Of a stretch of 64,000 nt of DNA, positions 49,374 to 57,994 are shown one piece after another. The DNA is taken from assembly GCF_007752135.1 (NCBI RefSeq), contig NZ_CP036298.1:1488001-1552000 (forward strand). The letters are read 5' to 3'. This stretch comes from Aureliella helgolandensis (GTDB taxonomy: Bacteria > Planctomycetota > Planctomycetia > Pirellulales > Pirellulaceae). Each line of letters begins with the position of its first letter. Positions within the stretch are counted from its first letter, which is position 1. The notes under the pieces are model-generated. The model did no database searches, was not told the DNA's origin, and saw nothing but the letters and a program-made list of their open reading frames with translations. Made by a program: the position numbers and the translations under genes.

Positions 49374-51458
49374 TTAGCGCAGGGCGCCGACGCGGCGGAG
49401 CATGCCGATCGGGTCCTGCTCCCCGCGGTACACTTCAAACGACTGTACGGTGGCCGGGGCGGGCGTCCCGATGGTCACGTTGGCTCGGATGTGGATGCCA
49501 ACCACCGGGGCCACAATCGCCTGGCCGGCGGCGGTGGTGATCAAATCCCCCACGGCAATGGTCGAGATCTTCCGTCGCGATCGCCAGGCCACCGTCTTAC
49601 GCGTCAGCACACGCCCCAGGGCGATCAACTTGGCCAACGTCTCGAGCTGGTCGGAGTCGTCGACCAACGTCCCCCCATCGCTCTTGAGCAGCTCCCCCGA
49701 GACGTCCAGCCCCGTGACCGTGTCGGCCTGGATCCGGACAAAGCGATAACTCTCGCCGGCATCGACCAGCAATCGCCGCACAACATCTCCGGAACTGCTG
49801 GACGGGTACACCCGCTCGCAATACCGATCCTCGGACAGCGCGACGGTGACAAAGGCGGTTTCGTAATCGAACATCGCCTCAATGTTCGACACGTCGACCG
49901 CATCCTCGGTCAATCCATCGAATTGATTGGCCGCCAAGATATGTTGCGGGCCCCCTTCGACGTTGATCGCGATCCGGGGGCTGCCACGCTGCGATTTGGT
50001 CGATCCGGTAATGGCGTAATCGAACGTGGTCAACGGCCCCATGTCAAAGGAGACCGGGGCCAGGTCGTGGGTCGCGACGTATTCCTCGGTTAATTCCGAG
50101 ACGGTCGGATTGTGGAAAAACACCAGCATCGGCCGCCCGATCGCTTTCGACAGAAATGCCTCGTCGACCGTGCCATCCCACTCGGCATCGGGGTGGATCG
50201 GCAACCGTGGCTCGGCGGTCACGGTGCGAGGGGTGGCGTTGGATGGGAAAATCAATTCGTCGTCGATCTTGTAATCCCAATCGTCGGCAAACTTGAATGT
50301 GCGATAGACATCATGCAGGCTCGAGCCACTCCGCACCCGAGCATTGGCGGCGATCTTCTCCCCTTCGTCCCATCCCGAATACGATCCATCGCCCGCCGAT
50401 CCGGTCTCATACGTGACCTCGGTCGCCGGGGACCAGGCGGGAGCCAGCTCGGTGCCGACGTACAAGGTGCAAATCGTTTGCCGCCGCGCTCCCCGCACGA
50501 TCACCTGGTCATATCCGCCGCCCACATCCGACAACTCCGCCTCGGTCAATGCGTCGGGGGCGAACACGACCGTGTGTTGATTGGGATTGGCGTCGATGGT
50601 GTTGGCGGTCACGGTCAGATCGGTGGCCAGGTGGGTAAAGCACCGCAGGTAGGCGGTCGTGCCATCGCTGCCGAAGGTGAACCCGAGTTGATAGCGTGGG
50701 TTGACCAGTTCATTGAGAATATCCCACACGGTGCGGCCGAGCATTCCGATGGTGGGGGAATCCCAATCGGGCAATTGATCGATCTGGTCGACGGCCCAGG
50801 GGATTACCGCCACGCCGAATGCGTCGGTCGGGAGGTGGTAGGTCATTAGGTACCGCACAATCTCGCGGGTCGACCACACGGCCCCCACCTCGCCGGGTGC
50901 CGCAAAGGCGTAGATCGGTGCCGGAGGCGGATCCTCCTCCTCGTCGATCGCCACCACCGGCTCTTGGCTGCGGAGGCCATCGTCGGCGTTGAAGGTCAGG
51001 GGGTAATCGGTATAGGTGGCAATCCCCAGATCGTCGTCGGCCGGATCGACCCGTCGCCAGCATGCGTTGAAAATCGGGGTTTTGGCGAGGGAGTGTTCCA
51101 ATCCGTAGCACACGATTTGCTGCGATCCAAAGGCCTCGGTGGGCCATTGGCTGGCGTCGGCAAATCCGACCCACCGCAGAATGCTCGCATCGTCGCACAC
51201 CCAATCGACGCGAATGAAATGCCCACGACCGACCCAGGGGGTAAACGTGGTCGGCGTGCTGTCCCCGGGCACGATCACGGCGCCAATGTCCCACCGCAGA
51301 ATCGCTGTGTTAAAGTCGGGGGCGGCATGCCACGCACACTCTAGGCATTTTAGATTGGGGACCGCGACCCATTCATCCCCCCAGGCCGCTTTGGCATACA
51401 CGGCATGCGTTCCCTCGGTCACCACCCGCGATCCAGATGAGTAGTCAATCTCCGCCAT
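49374..51458 (-). CDS. Large phage tail protein (tail-tip/hub-like)
   Basis: A 694-residue beta-rich protein. Parts such as NPRYQLGFTFGSDGTTAYLR, DWDYKIDDELIFPSNATPRT and the C-terminal KISTIAVGDLITTAAGQAIV are typical in style of phage tail-hub proteins, which close the tube end and carry the fibres. No named family match can be claimed by eye. It lies after the small tail genes and tailspike in the leftward operon. No lysozyme or peptidase motif is visible. Confidence 0.6.
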   Translation of the reverse strand: MAEIDYSSGSRVVTEGTHAVYAKAAWGDEWVAVPNLKCLECAWHAAPDFNTAILRWDIGAVIVPGDSTPTTFTPWVGRGHFIRVDWVCDDASILRWVGFADASQWPTEAFGSQQIVCYGLEHSLAKTPIFNACWRRVDPADDDLGIATYTDYPLTFNADDGLRSQEPVVAIDEEEDPPPAPIYAFAAPGEVGAVWSTREIVRYLMTYHLPTDAFGVAVIPWAVDQIDQLPDWDSPTIGMLGRTVWDILNELVNPRYQLGFTFGSDGTTAYLRCFTHLATDLTVTANTIDANPNQHTVVFAPDALTEAELSDVGGGYDQVIVRGARRQTICTLYVGTELAPAWSPATEVTYETGSAGDGSYSGWDEGEKIAANARVRSGSSLHDVYRTFKFADDWDYKIDDELIFPSNATPRTVTAEPRLPIHPDAEWDGTVDEAFLSKAIGRPMLVFFHNPTVSELTEEYVATHDLAPVSFDMGPLTTFDYAITGSTKSQRGSPRIAINVEGGPQHILAANQFDGLTEDAVDVSNIEAMFDYETAFVTVALSEDRYCERVYPSSSSGDVVRRLLVDAGESYRFVRIQADTVTGLDVSGELLKSDGGTLVDDSDQLETLAKLIALGRVLTRKTVAWRSRRKISTIAVGDLITTAAGQAIVAPVVGIHIRANVTIGTPAPATVQSFEVYRGEQDPIGMLRRVGALR

Positions 51459-51534
51459 TTTTTACCTCGGGCAAACTAGTGGTTGTGGATGCGAATGTGG
51501 CGGAACTTGTGGTGGCTCTTGCTGTCCGCAGGGA

Positions 51535-51933
51535 CTAGGACAGCCGCACGATGGCCCACCGGCTGGTGATCCTGGCGGCGGGGGAGTGGGTGTAGGGGGT
51601 GCCGTCGGGGTGCACTCCCGTGGCGGCGATGATGTTGGCGATCTCCAGCACGTCGACATCGGCCACCAGGACATTGCCATACGACACGCCGCCGTAGGTC
51701 AGGGCCAGCACGGTGCCGATCGCGGCTCGGTACGTGTCGGCGTAGGTGTGGGCCCCGGTCGACGATCGAAAGGCGATTGCCTCGAACTGCGTCGCGTGCG
51801 ATTGGTTCGGCAAGATCTTGGCCGCGGCGATCGCTTGACCAGGCCGGAAAATCAAATCGACCTGCGACTTGACCACCGCCGGAGCGGGCCCCCGCCAAAT
51901 GTCGAACATGTGTGTTCCGAGAATCCCCGACAT
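51535..51933 (-). CDS. Hypothetical phage tail-region protein
   Basis: A 132-residue beta-rich protein (MFDIWRGPAPAVVKSQVDLI, then EAIAFRSSTGAHTYADTYRA). Located between two other tail genes with short gaps. Probably a minor tail component; no family recognised. Confidence 0.65.
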   Translation of the reverse strand: MSGILGTHMFDIWRGPAPAVVKSQVDLIFRPGQAIAAAKILPNQSHATQFEAIAFRSSTGAHTYADTYRAAIGTVLALTYGGVSYGNVLVADVDVLEIANIIAATGVHPDGTPYTHSPAARITSRWAIVRLS

Positions 51934-51943
51934 GATGTTTTTC

Positions 51944-52351
51944 CTAGGTTGCCAACCGGCTGGCGGAGTAGATCAATGGCACCTCGCCCTTGTAAACCGT
52001 AATCTGCTCACCGGGCCCATGCAGCTCGACCGACCATGGGTAACACGCCGGCTTGCACTGGGCTGTATCCGCCTCGGTGAGCGCGAACGACAATCGCCAC
52101 ATCGCGACCTCGCCTGCCGTCACCTCGGAAATCGTCCCCGACACGCGCCACTGCCCCTTGTACGTTTTGCTGCCACCGAAGTAGCACGACGCGACGTCCA
52201 ACGCAAACGCCGGCACCGGCACGTCCCAGGTGAACGTGCGCGTCGACGTGGCCAGGTAATCGTCGGCAATTACAATTGGCGTGTCGATCGCACCCTCCTG
52301 AACCACCACGGACTCGGGCCCGGCTCCGCCAAACACATCTTGGAATGTCAT
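51944..52351 (-). CDS. Hypothetical phage tail-region protein
   Basis: A 135-residue beta-rich protein (VIADDYLATSTRTFTWDVPV and SKTYKGQWRVSGTISEVTAG). Its ATG overlaps the tailspike stop by 4 bases (ATGA), so it is translated together with the tailspike. Perhaps a tailspike adaptor; not proven. Confidence 0.65.
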   Translation of the reverse strand: MTFQDVFGGAGPESVVVQEGAIDTPIVIADDYLATSTRTFTWDVPVPAFALDVASCYFGGSKTYKGQWRVSGTISEVTAGEVAMWRLSFALTEADTAQCKPACYPWSVELHGPGEQITVYKGEVPLIYSASRLAT

Positions 52352-54765
52352 TCGGGGATGTCCTCGATTCTTAGGTCAAAGAATGCGTCCTTCTCATCTC
52401 TCCAGCGTCCGCCAAACGCCTCTCGCAATGCCGCTTTGGTAGTTGATTCCCTAGCCGCCGTCTGCGTTGCATCTGCGTTGATTGCCGCCACGATGTCTGC
52501 AATCAGTGGATCGTTGTCGTATTGTTCAACGCCAATCGTGGCAAACGTTTCTGGGGAGGTGAACGCTGCGCTGAGAGTGTCGGTGTAGGCTTTGGGCAAC
52601 GTCCTCTCGAAGATCCCCACCATGCTGAGAGTTCCGGCTAAGGGGTAGGTCGTACCGCTTGCTTTCTCTTGGCCAATTGCATGGTAGGGGGCCACTCCGG
52701 ACGACATGCTGGCGGCCGAGCCGGCTGCCGTTTTCTGCACGGTGCCAACACGTACTTTGAGCCGCTGTGCGGCATCGAATCGATCGAATTCTCCGTACAG
52801 CAGAACCGGCTCGTTTTGAGGCACCGCCACATCCGAGGTGATCGACACGGCCCCAGAGCTCAGCAACGCATAGAATTGGAACAATCCCGTTGCGGTAGTG
52901 ATTCGCGTGATAATGCCCCCCTCACCACCGCCTGTGTTGTTCGAGAGGATTGATTGTTGCAGGGGGGAACTCGTGTGCGGTTTCCAATTGACCACTGCCA
53001 ACATGGACACGCGAAACGACGCTTCAACTGCCGGGCTGATGAGCATTTTGGAGCTGATGTCGGTACCGACTGGTCCGAACTTGATTCCGCCAAACTCCGC
53101 ATTCATGTCCTCCTGCGTATTGAGGACCGTCAGCGCCTTGCCACCGCCCGGCGCGAAGTTCACGCGGTTGAAACGATTGTCGGCCAGCTGTAGCGATCCC
53201 ACGAATAAATTGAGCGCCCCCATGCCCGCTGCGACTTCCTGGGGCGATTGCAACCGGTCTTCGTTTTCGTCGGTGTAGTAGATTCGAATCACTCGATCGG
53301 TCACCCCATCCAGATTGAGCCGTACTAAGATTGCGTTTGCTGGTCTCGCCGGATGTTGCAGCATGGAGAGGCTAAAATCCTCGTATCCCTCATAGCGACC
53401 ACATCCCATCCAAAACAGGTAGGGCTCGACACCAGCGACTCGGCCGTGTGCGAAGTTGGGGCGGAAGTTGTGGGTCAAACTGCCGGAGGTGATCTCCTGC
53501 AGCTTTGCCCAGCTCGAGCCGGTTCGCTTCCAAATTTCGATCTCTCGAATGCCTGCCACTTCCCGTGCGACTGCGATTTGGCTGGCGTCGAGCGGGTCGA
53601 ATACGGCAACCCCGGGATAGGAGACCGAGGGCGAATAATGCGAAACAATTGGCCCTCCCTCGTCCATCACTTTGACACTAGACCATGTGCCGGTGTCCGC
53701 GTCGTAGGTGGCGTGATACAGATCGTGGTTCCGTTCATCATGGCCCGGGTAGACGTAATAGAGAGCATGCACGACTCCCTCGGCATCTTGCGTGATGTCG
53801 CCAACCCAACGCGAATCGCTGCCAACATCGGTGGCAATAATGCTCGACGCTCCGTAGGCCGTGTGCACGAGCGGCAGCGCGAGAGCGGTCCCGTCCATCT
53901 GTTTCCAACCGCCACCCGAATACTGCAACGCGTAGATCGGTCGGTTGCCGGTCAAATCGAGCGCAACACCAGCGGAGTCATTCGCAATAAACGAATTGAC
54001 GTTGTTTTCTTTCTTGGTGCAGACAATGAGAAATCTGTCGATCCCGTTCGTCCAGAACCTGGGATAACACTGGAACGTTCCATGGTCGATGAAATCCACC
54101 TGTGCCGACCAGGTCTCGCCGTCGTCGTCGGAGGTGACGTAATACCATTTGTCGGCACCATCGTGGCGACCGAAGAGGTAGATCTTGTCTTCTCCACTCA
54201 GTCGCCACAGTTGTGAGTAGGAGAGAACTCCCTGGGTGGTTGGCTCGATCGAGTACTCGCTGCCCCACGCGCTGCCGTCATGCGGGTTGGTCGAGACGCG
54301 AAATTTGACGGTGTCACCATTGTTGTGTTCGCAATACGCAACTAGGTAACGGCCATCGGATCGAATACAGATTGAGGGGTTGTTGTGGTCGTCCCCCTCC
54401 AAATCTGTCGTGGATAGGAGGATATCCTGTTGCGTTCCAGTGGCGTGATCGAACACCGACACGTGCCTTGCACCTTGCTGGTTTACCCATCCGGTGAGAG
54501 TCTTGTTTCCCACCGGATCGTAGATCGCTACGGGCTGGGTAAACCACGTCCATCCACCGTTGGCTCCACACACGTGCTTATTCGGCAATAGGCACGCTGG
54601 GACCGGGGTAACGCCGTCTTCCTCGGTTACATAAACATTGCGGCCAGTCGGAAATACATTCGCTTGAATCTGTGCATCGTTGTGCAACGCAATCGGAAAG
54701 AATCCCGAGCATTTGCCAGCTTGCTTCGATGCTGCAATGGTGATCGTCTTGTATCGTCTGGGCAT
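52348..54765 (-). CDS. Tailspike/receptor-binding protein with BNR (sialidase-type) propeller
   Basis: An 805-residue protein. Residues about 60-500 look like a beta-propeller of the BNR_4 kind: GDDHNNPSICIRSDGRYLVA, YVTSDDDGETWSAQVDFIDH (an Asp box SxDDGxTW), then further blades. The C-terminal third resembles a LamG/concanavalin-like lectin domain (FRVSMLAVVNWKPHTS...GTLSMVGIFERTLP). Such proteins bind and often cut surface glycans. Catalytic residues cannot be assigned by eye. Overlaps the next gene downstream by 4 bp and is 3 bp from the adhesin gene upstream. Confidence 0.75.
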   Translation of the reverse strand: MPRRYKTITIAASKQAGKCSGFFPIALHNDAQIQANVFPTGRNVYVTEEDGVTPVPACLLPNKHVCGANGGWTWFTQPVAIYDPVGNKTLTGWVNQQGARHVSVFDHATGTQQDILLSTTDLEGDDHNNPSICIRSDGRYLVAYCEHNNGDTVKFRVSTNPHDGSAWGSEYSIEPTTQGVLSYSQLWRLSGEDKIYLFGRHDGADKWYYVTSDDDGETWSAQVDFIDHGTFQCYPRFWTNGIDRFLIVCTKKENNVNSFIANDSAGVALDLTGNRPIYALQYSGGGWKQMDGTALALPLVHTAYGASSIIATDVGSDSRWVGDITQDAEGVVHALYYVYPGHDERNHDLYHATYDADTGTWSSVKVMDEGGPIVSHYSPSVSYPGVAVFDPLDASQIAVAREVAGIREIEIWKRTGSSWAKLQEITSGSLTHNFRPNFAHGRVAGVEPYLFWMGCGRYEGYEDFSLSMLQHPARPANAILVRLNLDGVTDRVIRIYYTDENEDRLQSPQEVAAGMGALNLFVGSLQLADNRFNRVNFAPGGGKALTVLNTQEDMNAEFGGIKFGPVGTDISSKMLISPAVEASFRVSMLAVVNWKPHTSSPLQQSILSNNTGGGEGGIITRITTATGLFQFYALLSSGAVSITSDVAVPQNEPVLLYGEFDRFDAAQRLKVRVGTVQKTAAGSAASMSSGVAPYHAIGQEKASGTTYPLAGTLSMVGIFERTLPKAYTDTLSAAFTSPETFATIGVEQYDNDPLIADIVAAINADATQTAARESTTKAALREAFGGRWRDEKDAFFDLRIEDIPE

Positions 54766-54768
54766 GGT

Positions 54769-55620
54769 TTATTCCAGGTATCTAATAATTACAATTCCAC
54801 TACCACCCCCGGCACCGCTGGCGAACGAAGCAGCTCCACCGCCCCCGCCGCCGGTATTGGGTACACCCACGGTCCTCGTGATCGTTCCACCGCCTTGCCC
54901 GCCACCCCCTGCACCACCAGCGCCTCCAGGGTTTCCGGTCTGTGCAGCTCCCCCGCCGCCGCCGGCATAGTAGGTGGGTGTCCCGGTGATCGACGACTGC
55001 AGACCTGCACCCCCGGCGGATCCCGCCGCCCCATCCGCTCCGGCCGCTCCGGCACCACCTCCGCCGCCGGCGACGTTGGGAGTTGTGATCTGCCCAGCAC
55101 CGCCGGCATTGCCCTGGGCTCCCGTCCCCTCACCACGGGTGCCGATCGGAGGTGCACCCCATGTCCCACCGCCACCGCTACCACCATCGTTCCCGGCACC
55201 GTTATTGCCGCCGACACTCGTGCCGTATTGACCACCTCCGCCGCCACCCACGGCGATCGCAATGCCAGCGATTACCGAGTTGCCACCATTGCCTGGGGGA
55301 ACCCCTGTGTTCCCGGCATTGCCACCCGCGCCGACGGTAATGGCGAGAGAGCCGGTTTCTACGGTGGCCGTTCCAGCCAATAGCCCGCCAGCTCCGCCAC
55401 CACCTGCACCTACGCCCGACTGGCGTCCGCCACCGCCACCTCCGCCACCGACCACTAAGAACTCGATGTTTCCACCGGCAGACACTTCGAACGATCCGCT
55501 CGTTGTGAACGTGTGGATCTTGTAGCCGCCGAACGTGGTGATGGTCCCGCCGGTAGCAGATACTTTGCTACCACTGGTTTTAGGCTTCAGGTCGCTCGGT
55601 GTTTTCGTCGCGAAAAACAT
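54769..55620 (-). CDS. Glycine-rich phage adhesin-like protein
   Basis: A 283-residue protein. After a short N-terminal domain (TITTFGGYKIHTFTTSGSF, EFLVVGGGGGGGG) it is over half glycine in blocks of GGxGG and GxAG, ending GGGSGIVIIRYLE. This glycine-rich domain with the closing GIVIIRY strand is known from phage tail-fibre tips and adhesins, where polyglycine-II sandwiches display variable receptor-binding loops. Directly upstream of the tailspike. The low-complexity DNA is a likely site of recombination and length change. Confidence 0.75.
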   Translation of the reverse strand: MFFATKTPSDLKPKTSGSKVSATGGTITTFGGYKIHTFTTSGSFEVSAGGNIEFLVVGGGGGGGGRQSGVGAGGGGAGGLLAGTATVETGSLAITVGAGGNAGNTGVPPGNGGNSVIAGIAIAVGGGGGGQYGTSVGGNNGAGNDGGSGGGGTWGAPPIGTRGEGTGAQGNAGGAGQITTPNVAGGGGGAGAAGADGAAGSAGGAGLQSSITGTPTYYAGGGGGAAQTGNPGGAGGAGGGGQGGGTITRTVGVPNTGGGGGGAASFASGAGGGSGIVIIRYLE

Positions 55621-55621
55621 C

Positions 55622-55963
55622 TTAAGATTTCCAGAGCAATACGAGGTTGCTGTCGGCGTCGACGGCGGAGTTGACTCGCATCAATACTCGGCCAGCGGCT
55701 CCGCACTCGACCAAGTCGTCGACGGTCAATGGATTGGCTCCAGCGACAAGCGTTTTGGGGGTGCTGAGCAGCTCCGTTGGTTCGAATCTGCCCGCGTGCT
55801 TTCTCGGCACGGCCACGATTTGCAACTCTTTGCCAATCAGATCGGATTCCTCTGGCACCAGAATCGTGCCAAACGCCCCCAGGTGAACGTCCTGCGTATT
55901 GCTGTCGGTTTGCGTATCGGCGAATCGAAACACTAGCTCAAAACTGTGGCGTAATCCGTGCAT
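55622..55963 (-). CDS. Hypothetical phage virion-region protein
   Basis: A 113-residue protein (MHGLRHSFELVFRFADTQTD; then LQIVAVPRKHAGRFEPTELL), with no recognised family. One base separates its stop from the adhesin start. It lies between portal and fibre genes, so a connector or fibre-attachment role is possible. Confidence 0.6.
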   Translation of the reverse strand: MHGLRHSFELVFRFADTQTDSNTQDVHLGAFGTILVPEESDLIGKELQIVAVPRKHAGRFEPTELLSTPKTLVAGANPLTVDDLVECGAAGRVLMRVNSAVDADSNLVLLWKS

Positions 55964-56004
55964 CGTAAACCTCGGTATGGGGTGGCTGGTTTGTCTGGTG
56001 GTTC

Positions 56005-57540
56005 CTAGGCCGCGGTATCACTCGACTGGTTGCTCGTTGGGCTGCCGGTCTTGGTGGTGGCTTCGGAGACGCTGGGCAGGCCGGCTGCGGCGAGCATGCG
56101 GGCGTCGCGCTCGCGCAGGCGGATCATGTCGCGGGCTCGCTTGCCGTGCCGCTGCGAGCAGCTGGTGGTGTAGGGGAGCGATCCGATTCGCATATACGTC
56201 TCTTCCGCGTCGGCCGATTTCTTCTCGTCGATCTCCGGTGGGTTGGGCCAAACCCAGCCCATGGAAAAACGTCGTGGAGCGGGCCGCAGTTTTCCGGCCA
56301 GGATCGATTCGCTGATCGCCAGTAGGGCCAGGCGTCGTAGGATCGGGTTGTACAGGGTCGACCGGACGTGTTTGGCCGATTCGAATAGCAATTGATAATC
56401 GAACCGGGCGGAGCTGTAGTTGTGATCGCGAGCGTCCAGGCGGGTGATCATCGACGGCACCCCCTTGGCCCGACCGAGGTCCCCCATCCGCTCTTGGCGG
56501 TGGTCTTTGTATTGGGCGGTGGGGTGGCTGGCGGTGACTTGCTCGAGGTGCCATCCGGGAGCCATGAAGTTGATGCGGCGGCGACGGAATTCGATGGAGG
56601 TGGGGACGTTGTCGGCGTATTCGCTGTCGGGGTGGTTGGTGCTGGCGACGATGCAGGTGTCGGCAGCGGCCCGCGCCGCGTCCAGGACTTGCAGATCGTA
56701 ATCCCGCAGATCGGCCGAGATGGGCAGACCCGATTGCAACCACGGAATGCCGCGAGCCTGGCCCCGCTGGGCCTGCACGACGTCATAGCCGTGGATAATG
56801 CCCGAGGCGCCATACCAATGGCCACCGCCGGTGATGTGGTTGTAGTCGTCGGAGATCCAGTACTCGACCGGTCGCTTGTATTTGTTGCGTTTCACGCCGC
56901 AGACAATGTTCGGATTGGAGCTCTCGCCGTACGGGGTCCCCAGGCGTTGGACTTCGACGCCGTGCAATCGCATTTGCACGTCGGTGACTCCGGCGAATTG
57001 CCGCTCCTCATTGACGATCTGCTCGAGGAATTCCCCCTCCCGCCAGCAGGCAATGTTCCAATTCTTGATCAGCCCGGCCAGAGACATTTGCCCCGAGGCG
57101 TCGGCATGCTCAAACCACTCGTCGAACACTTGCTCGGCCTCGGCACACCACGCGTCCTCCGCGTCATTCTCGCCCCACAAATCGAGCAGCGGCCCGTTCT
57201 CGCCGGCAACGGCCAGAGTGTGGGACAACATCAGACCCTCGGTGGTCGGGTTGTTAATCGCCTCGTGATTGGAACGCGTCCGCATCGTCGGCAATTGCTC
57301 GTCGAGGATGTCGTTGACGGGGGCCTCGGTGGCGTATTGCCAGTGGGCCGAGTTGAGGCGATCTAGCTCGGTTGATTCAAAATGGGCCCGAGAGTGATAG
57401 ACGTTATCGTGAGCAGAAAAGCGGAATTTATCGGTGGCATCTGATTGGGCAGCCAGGGGGCTACCGGCGGAGGCTGACGGCGCGGTGCTGGGGAGAGCCA
57501 CGCCGGGCATGCAGTCGATCGTGTAGCTGTCGTGGGACAT
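56005..57540 (-). CDS. Phage portal protein (lambda gpB-like)
   Basis: A 511-residue portal protein of the lambda type, forming the dodecameric ring at the capsid vertex through which DNA enters. Typical stretches are NPTTEGLMLSHTLAVAGENG, WREGEFLEQIVNEERQFAGV, RGIPWLQSGLPISADLRDYD and the helical C-terminal crown ending in a disordered Ser/Thr tail. Length matches the family. It follows the terminase and the small gene at 57574 in transcription order, as in lambda A-W-B. No ClpP-type protease (gpC) follows it. Confidence 0.85.
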   Translation of the reverse strand: MSHDSYTIDCMPGVALPSTAPSASAGSPLAAQSDATDKFRFSAHDNVYHSRAHFESTELDRLNSAHWQYATEAPVNDILDEQLPTMRTRSNHEAINNPTTEGLMLSHTLAVAGENGPLLDLWGENDAEDAWCAEAEQVFDEWFEHADASGQMSLAGLIKNWNIACWREGEFLEQIVNEERQFAGVTDVQMRLHGVEVQRLGTPYGESSNPNIVCGVKRNKYKRPVEYWISDDYNHITGGGHWYGASGIIHGYDVVQAQRGQARGIPWLQSGLPISADLRDYDLQVLDAARAAADTCIVASTNHPDSEYADNVPTSIEFRRRRINFMAPGWHLEQVTASHPTAQYKDHRQERMGDLGRAKGVPSMITRLDARDHNYSSARFDYQLLFESAKHVRSTLYNPILRRLALLAISESILAGKLRPAPRRFSMGWVWPNPPEIDEKKSADAEETYMRIGSLPYTTSCSQRHGKRARDMIRLRERDARMLAAAGLPSVSEATTKTGSPTSNQSSDTAA

Positions 57541-57573
57541 CTGTGAGTTTCCGCGTTCGGTGCTGGCATGCTG

Positions 57574-57864
57574 CTAGTGACGGCGATAGGTGACATCGGC
57601 GGGCCGAATAATCGATCCGCGTCCGCTGGCGGAGGCCTCGTTCCCGGCTTGCTGGTTGACTCGCTGCTGGAGCCATTGCATGAGATTGCGAATCCCGTCG
57701 CGGGACCAGGTGAGCGATTCCCCCTCGAATTCCGAGTCGGGCATGGTGCAGATCCGCATCCAGGCCGATTCAATCCGCGCGAGTGCGACTCGGTAGTCGC
57801 CCGCCTCTTGGGCGGCGACCGCTTCGTCGATCGCGGTGTTGATGGCTGTAATTGCTTCGCACAT
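57574..57864 (-). CDS. Small head-joining-like protein between terminase and portal
   Basis: A 96-residue helical protein (AITAINTAIDEAVAAQEAGD...RNLMQWLQQRVNQQAG). Its place between the large terminase and the portal is that of gpW in lambda, the head-completion protein, and the helical content fits, but the sequence is too short to claim identity by eye. Confidence 0.6.
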   Translation of the reverse strand: MCEAITAINTAIDEAVAAQEAGDYRVALARIESAWMRICTMPDSEFEGESLTWSRDGIRNLMQWLQQRVNQQAGNEASASGRGSIIRPADVTYRRH

Positions 57865-57912
57865 GCGGTCGATTGTGGTGCGACATTGCCCCGCGTCCCG
57901 CGCGGCGGGCCA

Positions 57913-57994
57913 GTAGCATGGGCCCCCCGGCCCGTGGGAATACGGGAGTAAGGGAAATAGCGGGGAGACACGGGCCGGGGGCCCAAGCCACTAC
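57913..57994. repeat. REP-like repeat pair inside the late operon
   Basis: A direct copy at 57913-57936 and an inverted copy at 57969-57994, facing each other, of the same family as at 27.1 and 48.2 kb. The inverted copy overlaps the stop codon of the terminase gene. The pair can fold into a long hairpin between terminase and the next gene. Confidence 0.8.

Noticed and set aside
54974-55525. Proline-rich plus-strand proteins in the adhesin region
   Set aside because: They are the complement of glycine codons (GGN read as CCN) of the glycine-rich adhesin gene on the minus strand.
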